Below are positions 18,047-25,401 of a stretch of DNA of 64,000 nt, in pieces (positions within the stretch are counted from its first letter, which is position 1; every line of letters starts with the position of its first letter). The translations under genes were made by a program, and so were the position numbers. The stretch is taken from assembly GCA_030445275.1 (NCBI GenBank), contig JAUCSE010000053.1, positions 124,001 to 188,000 of the forward strand. The letters run 5' to 3'. Source of the stretch: Mucilaginibacter sp. GTDB lineage: Bacteria; Bacteroidota; Bacteroidia; Sphingobacteriales; Sphingobacteriaceae. The notes beneath the pieces are model-generated. The model searched no databases. It saw only the letters and a program-made list of their open reading frames with translations, and was not told where the DNA came from.

Positions 18047-18310
18047 CTAAGTTTTAATCTGTGGTGCCTTTGCATCAAGAAAGAACTTCAGCGCGAGTAT
18101 ATTGATGTCCTTTAAAGAAAGATCTTGATCAATTCCATAGGACTTCATCCGCTTCAGCAGGCCCTTGGGTATCCATGTATTTAGTTGGGCTTCTTCCTCC
18201 TTGTCATGGATAAAAGACTTTACCGGGTGCACTTCCTGAATAGGTATTTTTGGAGCGTCCGTCTTCAACTTATTAGCAAGGCTACCCAATTTGTTTTTAT
18301 ATTCCTCCAT
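18047..18310 (-). CDS. Small protein, probable ParA partner / helix-rich DNA-binding protein
   Basis: 87 residues, hydrophilic, with no signal or membrane segment. The C-terminal half (QLNTWIPKGLLKRMKSYGIDQDLSLKDINILALKFFL) reads like a ribbon-helix-helix domain: a short strand (LNTWIP) followed by two helices. It is encoded 125 bases downstream of parA in the same direction, where partition systems carry the centromere-binding protein. I infer a ParB-like or CopG-like partner, but no family match is certain. The leader containing its ATG is repeated 300 bases downstream. AT-rich repeated words lie between this gene and parA and could be its binding sites. Confidence 0.65.
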   Translation of the reverse strand: MEEYKNKLGSLANKLKTDAPKIPIQEVHPVKSFIHDKEEEAQLNTWIPKGLLKRMKSYGIDQDLSLKDINILALKFFLDAKAPQIKT

Positions 18311-18320
18311 AACTAAATGA
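18303..18320. repeat. 18-bp direct repeat, copy 2 (over the start of the 87-aa gene)
   Basis: Exact second copy of TCCTCCATAACTAAATGA. On the minus strand it reads TCATTTAGTTATGGAGGA and includes the ATG of the 87-residue gene. Confidence 0.6.
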
Positions 18321-18435
18321 CCGTTATGTAATTACATATTTGCATAAAAGTGTATTTATACAATTACATATATCTGCACTTGCATAAATGAAGAAGTATG
18401 TATGTACATAAATCCATAGAAATGTAATGATGTAT
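18321..18435. promoter_or_regulatory. AT-rich repeat cluster between parA and its partner
   Basis: Two direct units are seen: ATTACATAT then TTGCATAAA with no spacer (18331-18348), and the same two words 8 bases apart (18363-18388). More GTATGTACATAAA-like words follow. Such clusters fit a centromere-like site or an operator for the ParA operon. The role is inferred from position only. Confidence 0.4.
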
Positions 18436-19041
18436 TTATGTACTGATAAGGTTTACGATCTCTTCGGCAAGGGAAGTAATTTCTTCCTTGGCCTTCGCAT
18501 CTCTTGTTTTAAGGATTCCGGAGGTCATAGCAGAGCGTGTGATGCTTACCCGGTCGTGTATCATCGTTTTTAACAGTGGGGTTCTAAGGCTCTGTAATAA
18601 CGCAGTAATGTCCTTGGTTATAGCAGCTCTGGGTTTAATCATGTTAAGAACGATGCCAGCTTTCAGTTGCGTGTTTTTTGCCTGGGAAAATTTGATCAGG
18701 GCAAGTGTTGACCGGATGGCCATCACATCAAAAAAGCCGGCCTTTGTCGGAACCAACACAAAATCTGAAAACTGGAACAGATCTGTTAATTTGTTTGACA
18801 AATAGGGAGGTGTATCAACAATTATCAGGTCGTAAGCTAAATAGGGAATGTCACTGATTTGCTCCGGGGATAAAATGCTTAACCCTGGGAAATCATCTTT
18901 TACATGATAAATGCTCCCTTGTAAATCTGAATCAACTAGGGCTACCTTTAATTGATCCTGAAAGCACAATGCCAGATTAAGCGCCATTGTGCTTTTGCCT
19001 ACGCCACCCTTTTGGTGCGCTACCGTGATAATCTTTGCCAT
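18436..19041 (-). CDS. parA: ParA-family partition/transfer ATPase
   Basis: 201 residues, the compact ParA type. The deviant Walker A KGGVGKST is at residues 11-18. DSDLQGS (Walker A' Asp) is near residue 38, and LIIVDTPPYLSN (Walker B region) near 73-84. There is no N-terminal helix-turn-helix, so it is not a self-regulating P1-type ParA. It would act in maintenance of the excised element or in DNA positioning for transfer. It heads the minus-strand module parA, 87-aa gene, oriT, mobA, mobB, mobC. About 100 bases upstream is a dyad repeat (19139-19163) that recurs upstream of the helix-turn-helix gene at 27.9 kb. Confidence 0.93.
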   Translation of the reverse strand: MAKIITVAHQKGGVGKSTMALNLALCFQDQLKVALVDSDLQGSIYHVKDDFPGLSILSPEQISDIPYLAYDLIIVDTPPYLSNKLTDLFQFSDFVLVPTKAGFFDVMAIRSTLALIKFSQAKNTQLKAGIVLNMIKPRAAITKDITALLQSLRTPLLKTMIHDRVSITRSAMTSGILKTRDAKAKEEITSLAEEIVNLIST

Positions 19042-19471
19042 AACTACTATTTTCTATATTACTGTAAATACACAATTATGTAATTCTGTATTCCGAGAAT
19101 TACATAGCAAAAGTGACGGTAACTACAGGCAAAACATTCCGATATTATCCGAGTCGGATATGAACTTTTTAAATTATTTCGGTCGATGGCTGAAATTTAG
19201 TTTAGTAATAATTTGGATGTTGAATAGGAGACAATAGGAAGTTTCCCGGGTAAGTGAACTTATTAGTATTGGAAAACCCACGACCTCATCAAATATTAAT
19301 TAAAATTTCTTTTGAAATACTAGTATAACTTGAGCAAGGCTCGTGAAATATCTAAAACTTATTTATCCTTTGTGAAACCATAACGCATATCTTCGCTAAT
19401 CAACAAAGAAATTTTAGGCGCGACAATGTTAAAATATTGCGCTCAATTGAGTAATAAGTCTAATCCAGCAA
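19042..19471. other. Intergenic region upstream of parA
   Basis: 430 bases between two divergent genes. It holds the parA promoter region, more AATTACATA-like words near 19075-19110, and the dyad repeat at 19139-19163. A 25-codon open frame starting near 19160 is too short to support. Nothing else is recognisable. Confidence 0.5.
19139..19163. repeat. Dyad-containing repeat, copy 1 (upstream of parA)
   Basis: Contains TATCCGA-G-TCGGATA, a 7-bp perfect dyad with one central base, preceded by CCGATAT and followed by TGA. Nearly the same 25-26 bases recur in the same orientation at 28027-28052. The T/A-rich sequence after each copy is also alike. Confidence 0.7.
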
Positions 19472-20011
19472 ATGAAACGGAATCGAGCATACGGAAAATT
19501 CATGACGCGTAACGTAAACGTTATCAGTTTTTATACAGCTACCATGGCTGGTTTTATATTCATACCTCTGGTTTTTGGGAATTTCTTTGCGCTGCAACTT
19601 GGAGGAATCACGCTTTGTACAACAGTATTTTTAGGGTATCTGAACTATCAACACGTTCAGGACAGATTATTTAAAGACCTATTCCGCGAGTTTAATGAAC
19701 GTTACGATAAATTTAATGATGAATATCAGCGAATAAAAGATGATTACGATGCCGATCTGACGATTGAAAAGGTTGACCCAAAGGATGTGAAGATCATGGT
19801 TGACTATTTAAATCTATGCACTGAAGAATATTTTTGGTATGAAAAGGGTAGAATAGAAGAAACTGCCTGGAAAAGCTGGGAATCGGGAATGCAAACTTGG
19901 GCAAAGTTGCCCGCGGTGAAGACTGTGTTTTTCAGCGAAGTCACTACATGGACCACTTCTTATTATACCGGCTTTCAGGAATACTTTAGATCTTTAATTG
20001 ACACTCAGTAA
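19472..20011 (+). CDS. Hypothetical membrane protein with two N-terminal helices
   Basis: 179 residues. Two hydrophobic segments (about 17-36 and 38-57) are followed by a long charged, helix-rich cytoplasmic part (YDKFNDEYQRIKDDYD and onward). The segment DYLNLCTEEYFWYEKGRIEETAWKSWESGM resembles DUF4760-type proteins, which pair N-terminal helices with a NLCxEEYxxYxxGxI block; I could not verify the family. The first of the plus-strand island genes, it is transcribed away from parA. Its end overlaps by 18 bases the end of a short convergent gene. Codon use and length make it a real gene. Function unknown. Confidence 0.7.
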   Translation: MKRNRAYGKFMTRNVNVISFYTATMAGFIFIPLVFGNFFALQLGGITLCTTVFLGYLNYQHVQDRLFKDLFREFNERYDKFNDEYQRIKDDYDADLTIEKVDPKDVKIMVDYLNLCTEEYFWYEKGRIEETAWKSWESGMQTWAKLPAVKTVFFSEVTTWTTSYYTGFQEYFRSLIDTQ

Positions 20012-20194
20012 CAAAGATTCTAGCGACCAATGTTGCAGCATCGCATCAAGCGCCTCTTTTTGTTTTACGCTTTCCAATGAGTAAATACTGTCTGCCACTA
20101 AGTTTTTACCTGCTTTAAAGTTAGCGCTCCAAACACTGTCATGGAAGGTTAAAAGAATAAGCAGTAGTGATATGCAATTTTTAATGGTCTTCAT
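19994..20194 (-). CDS. Small exported protein, hypothetical
   Basis: 66 residues: basic start (MKTIKNC), hydrophobic run (ISLLLILLTF) and VWSA as a plausible cleavage site, then about 42 mature residues rich in Lys, Glu and Leu. The signal peptide is the only reason to call it. It converges on the membrane protein gene and overlaps its last 18 bases. It could be a truncated remnant of a longer secreted protein. No family recognised. Confidence 0.4.
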   Translation of the reverse strand: MKTIKNCISLLLILLTFHDSVWSANFKAGKNLVADSIYSLESVKQKEALDAMLQHWSLESLLLSVN

Positions 20195-20434
20195 AGTTGA
20201 TATTTTATAAATTGCGAGGTCAATATTTTCATCTATTAAGTGTTAAATTATAGAGGTTCCACGTTGATCGAACACCACATTCCGTGAGGTGTTCAATATG
20301 AAAGATTTACGCCCATTGGTATTCTAATTCTTAGTCAGTCGGTGTTTGAAAGCAATACCAAAGTATTCTCCGCTATACAGAAATACTATAGGATTTACAA
20401 CCTACTGACACGATATAAATATAGTATCTCGTTT

Positions 20435-20608
20435 TTAGCAGAAGCCCTTACTGATGGCATAATTGGTATCCAACTGTACAAAACCCAAATGGTCGATCAG
20501 TCGGTAAACGGCCTCTATGCCCGTCCCAAACTGCGCCCGCCTGGCCAGTCCGGCCGCCTCCAGGATGATCTGCCTGGCCTGAGATTTGGAAAGAGAGATC
20601 GCCTCCAT
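20435..20608 (-). pseudogene. N-terminal remnant of a YcaQ-like winged-helix DNA glycosylase
   Basis: A 57-codon frame reads MEAISLSKSQARQIILEAAG, then LARRAQFGTG, VYRLIDHLGFVQLDTNYAIS, and stops. This fits the start of the crosslink-repair glycosylase YcaQ family (ISLxxARxxxLxAQGL...HLGxVQIDTI...), which normally runs to about 370-400 residues. The match breaks off right after the VQ(I/L)DT motif, where sequence becomes AT-rich and unrelated. The remnant is noticeably more GC-rich than its surroundings. It is a truncated, surely inactive fragment. Confidence 0.65.
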
Positions 20609-20686
20609 TAACCCAAAATAAGCAATTTTTTTTCATTAGCGTACTGTCGTAATTTACCGTTAACGTGTTATTCACTACATTATGGG

Positions 20687-20703
20687 TAGTGTCTCAGTTT
20701 GAA
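20687..20703 (+). repeat. Left 17-bp terminal inverted repeat
   Basis: TAGTGTCTCAGTTTGAA, two bases beyond the stop of the DUF1801 gene. Exact reverse complement of 21202-21218. Confidence 0.8.
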
Positions 20704-20705
20704 AT

Positions 20706-21137
20706 TTAATTTTCACTCGTAACCTCAACCCCATATCGTATTGCCGCTTCAAGTATATCAATATTTATATCTTTTAGCGTTTTGAACTTAATGCAATACC
20801 CGGTTACGCTCGCCTTGCCTAATTTTTTTCCATACGTTTGGGCTAAGTATGTCTTATCTTGGATACCGAGGATATAGACAGAGATTCCGGTTGTGTTTGT
20901 ACTCAAACCAATTTGAAAAAAATCCCTGGTCTTTCCATCAGCATATTTTATTGTGTAAAATCCATAGCCTATATTAGGGTTACTAACAGTTTTATTTTCG
21001 CTGTTTTTACCATTGTCGAACCATAATTTACAACCGGGTAAAACTTTAAGTATGTGATGATGCAACTCTTGAATATCACTACGCTTTGGTTCAGGTTGGC
21101 CAGTAATATACTCTTTGATTTGTTCTTGTACGTTCAT
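20706..21137 (-). CDS. DUF1801 (YdhG-like) protein
   Basis: 143 residues. It starts MNVQEQIKEYITGQPEPKRSD, the QPEPKR-x-D-I-x-x-L-H opening of DUF1801/YdhG proteins. The middle has GYGFYTIKYADGKTRDFFQIGLS and the end KFKTLKDINIDILEAAIRYG, both consistent with that iron-chaperone-like fold (two-layer alpha/beta). Proteins of this family are small cytoplasmic proteins of poorly known role. The gene fills the space between two 17-bp inverted repeats, with its stop 2 bases from the left one, so it looks like the passenger of a mobile cassette. It is intact, with no frameshift. Confidence 0.75.
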   Translation of the reverse strand: MNVQEQIKEYITGQPEPKRSDIQELHHHILKVLPGCKLWFDNGKNSENKTVSNPNIGYGFYTIKYADGKTRDFFQIGLSTNTTGISVYILGIQDKTYLAQTYGKKLGKASVTGYCIKFKTLKDINIDILEAAIRYGVEVTSEN

Positions 21138-21201
21138 ATTAAATTACGGTTTGTTTACTCTGGCTTTTCAAATTTCGCTTTATTTTTAGTTATACGCAGA
21201 C

Positions 21202-21218
21202 TTCAAACTGAGACACTA
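21202..21218 (-). repeat. Right 17-bp terminal inverted repeat
   Basis: TTCAAACTGAGACACTA, exact reverse complement of the left repeat, located 64 bases upstream of the DUF1801 start codon. Confidence 0.8.
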
Positions 21219-21247
21219 TCACAGTATGTAATTGCAATATTTTGCTA

Positions 21248-21763
21248 CTATTTATCAGGTTTATGTTCAAATAACGAACCAACAACCTCATAAGGGCCCT
21301 TAACTTCTCCCCAGCCCCAGGCGGGGATATGATGATTTTCATTGACAGGATTTTCGGCTAATTGTGAATTGATCAGCGCAACCCTGGTACCCCATTCAAT
21401 ATGCCCAACAAAAGTTGACCGAAACTCGGGGTCGGCTGGCATTCCAATTTCGTCAGCACTGGCCAATAACAGATCCGCCCAACGTTTGCGCTGCAGCTCC
21501 GTTAAATGCTTTCCGATATGCTTACCTACCATATGACTCAAGGCATCCTCTCCATATTCCTCACTATACAACTTCGGCCCTTTCAGGACTTCAACTAAAA
21601 AATGTGCCACGTGGCGGGAATGTTCAGGCGACATATGCCTGAAGACCGGTTCCAAAAGATCGTCTTTTAAAACCTTTTCATAAAATACATCTGTAAGCTT
21701 TTCAAAAACAGCTACACCTCCGGCCCATGCACAAGGGCTGGGGATTTCCTTTTTATTTTCCAT
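21248..21763 (-). CDS. Truncated hemoglobin (group II-like)
   Basis: 171 residues. WAGGVAVFEKLTDVFYEKVLKD is the opening of 2-on-2 hemoglobins. EPVFRHMSPEHSRHVAHFLVEVLKGPKLYSE follows, and the heme-ligating proximal His is most likely in HMVGKHIGKHL (near residue 80). RKRWADLLLASADEIGMP matches the G helix region. A proline-rich tail (HHIPAWGWGEVKGPY) is common in Bacteroidota members of this family. It would bind O2 or NO in the cytoplasm and protect against nitrosative or oxidative stress. It is a single gene: the next gene downstream is the TIR-flanked DUF1801 cassette, and the upstream gene is a broken ABM-like gene. Confidence 0.88.
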   Translation of the reverse strand: MENKKEIPSPCAWAGGVAVFEKLTDVFYEKVLKDDLLEPVFRHMSPEHSRHVAHFLVEVLKGPKLYSEEYGEDALSHMVGKHIGKHLTELQRKRWADLLLASADEIGMPADPEFRSTFVGHIEWGTRVALINSQLAENPVNENHHIPAWGWGEVKGPYEVVGSLFEHKPDK

Positions 21764-21829
21764 CTGTACAGGGTTTAGTTTGACCTAATTCACTTTTTTA
21801 TTGTTTTGTATAAACTATTTCGGGAACGT

Positions 21830-22399
21830 TTACATATTTTTTGCATTGAATAACCAATTTAATAATAATTTAGTGAGAAAAGGCATTATAACGTAAGTCA
21901 TTAAACCCACCAAAATAATTACACTTAATAAGCTCCGTAGTAATTCAGCTAAACCCATTGCACTGAACAATCTTTGAAATAAAGGGGTGACTGTATTGAG
22001 TAGTATGAAAATGGTAGCGATGGTTATAACCAACATTTTCCATTTTACAGGGGTTGTAAGGTTGCTTTTCTCATTTTTATTTTCAAACCAAAACTCAAGC
22101 CCGGTAAGTTGTAATTTGGGCTTTATCTGATGAAAGAAATCTTTGCCTGACTCAACTTGTTTAATCCTTTCTTCAGCGTTTTCCTACTTCATCAAATTTT
22201 CGTACGTATTAAAATGAAATATGCTTATAATCTCTTTTTGCGGATTGTCGAGTTCAACAGAATCTCCATGTATACTCAAAGACAGGATAGTTGTCAATAA
22301 AAGGCCGGTTCCAAATTTTATCCAATTAATTTGAGTGAATATCGTTATAAACTTAAATATTGTAAACCATCGAGAAATCTCCTGATTGAACAGGAAAAT
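21830..22399 (-). pseudogene. Antibiotic-biosynthesis-monooxygenase-like membrane protein, interrupted by a stop
   Basis: A frame of about 190 codons is open except for one TAG at 22184-22186. Before the stop it reads FNQEISRWFTIFKFITIFTQ, then SVELDNPQKEIISIFHFNTY. After it: ENAEERIKQVESGKDFFHQI, LTGLEFWFENKN, and two C-terminal membrane helices ending NAKNM. FHF...W-x-x-S/A-EER...GLEFWF is the pattern of ABM-domain (COG3224-type) membrane proteins. The TAG stands where a Trp (TGG) is usual, so a single base change explains it. No ATG precedes the frame, which is closed by TAA at 22400-22402, so the 5' end is also lost. It could be a sequencing error only for the TAG. Confidence 0.65.
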
Positions 22400-22610
22400 T
22401 TAAAAGTATAACAGGCGGATATGTAAACGAAGAAACCGCCATCCATAGGACTAAGGTCAGTTATTTTAGACCGATAGAAGCATGTTTGGAACGATTTAAC
22501 CTTATTTAACTGGGCTTGATCCTGATTAACCTCAACCTGCCATTTAAACCACCTTTATTATTTCTGAAAAGTTTGGATTAAAACGCGTTAAGCATCCTAT
22601 TATGGCAAGA

Positions 22611-23687
22611 TCACTTATTCAAAAATAAGCCGGCACCTGTACTTTGCCCTACCGAATTTTTAGTTAGGTTAAGGTTGTCCCTGGTAATTCCGTCATCTTT
22701 GACATCAACCAGTTCTATTGTTCCTGTTTTTTTGATATTGATTTCTTTGATATGCTTGTTTGGTTCGGCAAAAAATCTATCCTGTGCCTTTGGATAATTA
22801 CCCAGGTAGTTTTTATTATTAGTAATATAAGAATCACGGAATGTGTAAGCAGGCTGCCCTTTTTCTACAGGATAAACCATTACATAATAGCAATTGGTAA
22901 CAATGTTATTTTTGAAGGTAAATTTTGGCTGCGTTCCATCAAATCCATACCAGATAGCAGTATTATAAGCGCCGTCAATGATGGAATGCGTCAACGAAAA
23001 ACCGTTGATATTCCCGCTGAGCACAAAAGCGATTTTGCTATTGTGAAAGATACAATGGTCTACATGGATTCCCTGACCGGCAACCCAAAATGCACTTTGA
23101 ATTGCTGAAGAATTCGCTTCGCCGATAAAAAGGCATTGCGTAACATTCAACCCGCTTAAGGTTTTATCCTGTCTCCTGATTGGATAGTAGTAATGTACGC
23201 TTGTATTTGGGTTTCCGACAAACTTCAGACCTGTAATATTTACATTGTTTTGGGAAACAAACAGCCCTTCGCAATGAGCGAATTGATTGTCAGCATTATT
23301 GCCTGATATAGACAGGATTACCGGCATACTGGCAGGTTGCCATGCTTTATCGTCTGGCAATGTTACAGCCTCTATGGTATACGGCTCTCTACCGGCAACC
23401 GATCCTGCCGTTTTTAAGGTAAGTTTGTGACTAACAGTATATAAACCTGGATTTAGCTTTAAGATGACAGGCTCATTGCCTCTAAAGCTGTTTGTTTTTA
23501 ACACTGCTTCGTCAAGGGATAGTATAGGATCATTAACTGTTCCTTTAGCATTGTTTTTTCCTTTTTGACCATCTACGTAAAGGGTTTGACCCATTATTGC
23601 AGAACTTTGAAAAGCGAATACAATTAATAACATAAATATCATCATATAACGGATTTCTACTGTGCGCAGCGTTGAATTATTTTTCAT
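22611..23687 (-). CDS. Secreted right-handed beta-helix protein
   Basis: 358 residues with a signal peptide (hydrophobic run MMIFMLLIVFAFQSSA, cleavage near MGQ) whose n-region is long (MKNNSTLRTVEIRY). The mature start TLYVDGQKGKNNAKGTVNDP is the classic opening of DUF1565/pectate-lyase-like beta-helices. The body is made of helix coils such as NNVNITGLKFVGNP, GIHVDHCIFHNSKIAFVLS, GFSLTHSIIDGAYNTAIWYG and FKNNIVTNCYYVMVYP. No catalytic triad can be named. It could be a polysaccharide lyase, a glycosidase or a non-enzymatic binding protein. It is divergent from a membrane-anchored LamG-like protein 174 bases away, and the two may form a functional pair. The start at 23687 was chosen; 23645 is an alternative. 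Confidence 0.75.
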   Translation of the reverse strand: MKNNSTLRTVEIRYMMIFMLLIVFAFQSSAIMGQTLYVDGQKGKNNAKGTVNDPILSLDEAVLKTNSFRGNEPVILKLNPGLYTVSHKLTLKTAGSVAGREPYTIEAVTLPDDKAWQPASMPVILSISGNNADNQFAHCEGLFVSQNNVNITGLKFVGNPNTSVHYYYPIRRQDKTLSGLNVTQCLFIGEANSSAIQSAFWVAGQGIHVDHCIFHNSKIAFVLSGNINGFSLTHSIIDGAYNTAIWYGFDGTQPKFTFKNNIVTNCYYVMVYPVEKGQPAYTFRDSYITNNKNYLGNYPKAQDRFFAEPNKHIKEINIKKTGTIELVDVKDDGITRDNLNLTKNSVGQSTGAGLFLNK

Positions 23688-23861
23688 TCTGCAAACTTCG
23701 AACTTACCTTTTGTTGCGGTAATTCAAGCGGCGTTCAACTTTGGTTCAAGTTGCATCATAATGCTTATCAGTTACTTATAATTTTGCTGAGGCGGCTTGG
23801 TTTCGCTAATTTTGGAATATATCAGATTGATAACAGCAGCGAATTAATATAACATTTTAAC

Positions 23862-25145
23862 ATGGGCAAAGAAGAGCCATATATTCGCTTATGGCGGGAA
23901 CTTTTAGAAAAGTCTTTAGGCTGGGAAAGCAGCGATACCTGGAGTGAGTATGATTTTGAAAAACTGAGTGAAATTATGTTTTCCAAAACCAATGCCCGCT
24001 TAAGTTTGTCGACTTTAAAGAGGTTATGGGGAAAGGTACAATATAACAGTACGCCAACAATGGCTACACTTAATGTTTTGGCCCGTGTTCTAGATTTTGA
24101 AGATTGGAGAGCCTTCAGAAAAAAGATGGACGAAAATAATTTGGGGAATGAGCGGTCAGCGCAGGAAAAGCCAAATAGTTATCTAAGCTATAGGCGTCCA
24201 TTGCTGATCACTATATCGGTAGTGTGCGGAGTGTTAATATTATTGGTCATAATAAAAATTGTTAACAATTCGGTTAAGAAGACCAAGTATGACACAATGA
24301 AGGAAGTTTTTGAAAGCAGGGTGGTTTCTGAGCAAATGCCTAATTCCGTTATATTTAATTATGATGCTTCGGGTGATCCAGCAAACGAGATATATCTGCA
24401 GCAGAGCTGGGATCCGAAACGTACTGAAAAAATCAACAAAAATGGAAAGCAGCATACTTCTATCTACTATTATCCGGGATACTTTAATGCGAAGCTGGTA
24501 GGCGATGGACAGGTGAGGAAGACGGCCAGTGTGTTTATAAGAACAAATGGCTGGATGGGTATTATTGACAAAAGCCCTGTACCTGTTTACCTCAATACCG
24601 ATTCGATGAATTTAAACGGTGGTTTGGGAATAAAGATGCAAACATTTGAAAAACTGAAAGGGTCAAGCGTATTAAACGATTCCTGGGTGCACTTTTATAA
24701 TTTCCGCTATTTCGAGGGTGCAAGCGGACATGATCTTGATTTTGAGGTTACTTTACGAAATACATCCGGGCCTGAACAATCGTCCTGTCGGAAAGTATCG
24801 GTAGAAATCGTTGGAACGGAAAACGAAATCTCCATTCCGCTTTCGGATAAGGGATGTATTGCTACCCTTAATCTGTCTTTGGGCAGTGAAACGATCTATG
24901 GTAAAGATCACGACCTGAGCGCATTTGGTTGTGATTTTAATTCTTTTCAACATCTTTCCTGTAGTATTCAAAATAACCATATAAAAATATCACTCAATAA
25001 TAAAGTCATTTATTCGGGATTAATTGCTGAGGATATTGGTAAAATTGTCGGAATTGGAATTGGGTTTGAAGGAGCAGGCGAAATCAAATCTGTTAAACTT
25101 GGCAACCGTCAGAAAATAATCTTCCGGCAGTTTTCTGGAAAATAG
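23862..25145 (+). CDS. Membrane-anchored protein: Bacteroidota-specific N-domain, helix, LamG-like domain
   Basis: 427 residues in three parts. Residues 1-95 are an N-terminal cytoplasmic domain (YIRLWRELLEKSLGWESSD ... FSKTNARLSLSTLKRLWGKV ... TLNVLARVLDFEDWRAF), a helix-turn-helix-like module I recognise as frequent in Flavobacteria and Sphingobacteria proteins but cannot name. A membrane helix (LLITISVVCGVLILLVIIKI, about 110-135) follows. The periplasmic C-terminal half looks like a concanavalin/LamG beta-sandwich (SWVHFYNFRYFEGASGHDLD, NHIKISLNNKVIYSG, GEIKSVKLGN). This looks like a sensor that binds a sugar outside and a protein or DNA inside. It is divergent from the secreted beta-helix gene. 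Function is inferred from layout only. Confidence 0.7.
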   Translation: MGKEEPYIRLWRELLEKSLGWESSDTWSEYDFEKLSEIMFSKTNARLSLSTLKRLWGKVQYNSTPTMATLNVLARVLDFEDWRAFRKKMDENNLGNERSAQEKPNSYLSYRRPLLITISVVCGVLILLVIIKIVNNSVKKTKYDTMKEVFESRVVSEQMPNSVIFNYDASGDPANEIYLQQSWDPKRTEKINKNGKQHTSIYYYPGYFNAKLVGDGQVRKTASVFIRTNGWMGIIDKSPVPVYLNTDSMNLNGGLGIKMQTFEKLKGSSVLNDSWVHFYNFRYFEGASGHDLDFEVTLRNTSGPEQSSCRKVSVEIVGTENEISIPLSDKGCIATLNLSLGSETIYGKDHDLSAFGCDFNSFQHLSCSIQNNHIKISLNNKVIYSGLIAEDIGKIVGIGIGFEGAGEIKSVKLGNRQKIIFRQFSGK

Positions 25146-25401
25146 CATATTTAGTCATTTTTGATACAGCGTTTGGAAAGGCGGATACTTATTGATATTA
25201 TGCCCGGAATAGGGGCGATTTTGGTTGTCACCATATCCGCAAAAAGAAGCTGTTGAAATGCTATGAGACAATGCTATAATGAAATCATAAAACTTTTAAT
25301 TTATTTTAATTTTCAGATTTGGCACAACGCAACTCAAAGAAGTAGTAGCGCGAATAAGATTATCTTAAAAAGAGTATAATAGTATAAAAAAGGGGGTTAA
25401 A

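Larger units (their letters stand above)
20687..21218. mobile_element. TIR-flanked cassette carrying a DUF1801 gene (MITE-like)
   Basis: Perfect inverted repeats of 17 bases (TAGTGTCTCAGTTTGAA) at 20687-20703 and 21202-21218 frame a single gene. If the repeat proper starts at GTGTCTC, both outer ends are flanked by TA, the target duplication expected of IS630/Tc1-type insertion. There is no transposase, so it would need one supplied in trans. The TIRs were not matched to any named IS family. Confidence 0.55.

Noticed and set aside
20270..20294. Hairpin GAACACC ... GGTGTTC
   Set aside because: Seven-bp stem with an 11-base loop and no T-run or nearby gene end; no role could be assigned.
20342..20611. 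Plus-strand open frame of 89 codons
   Set aside because: It is antisense to the YcaQ-like fragment, which explains the open frame and GC-rich codons better.
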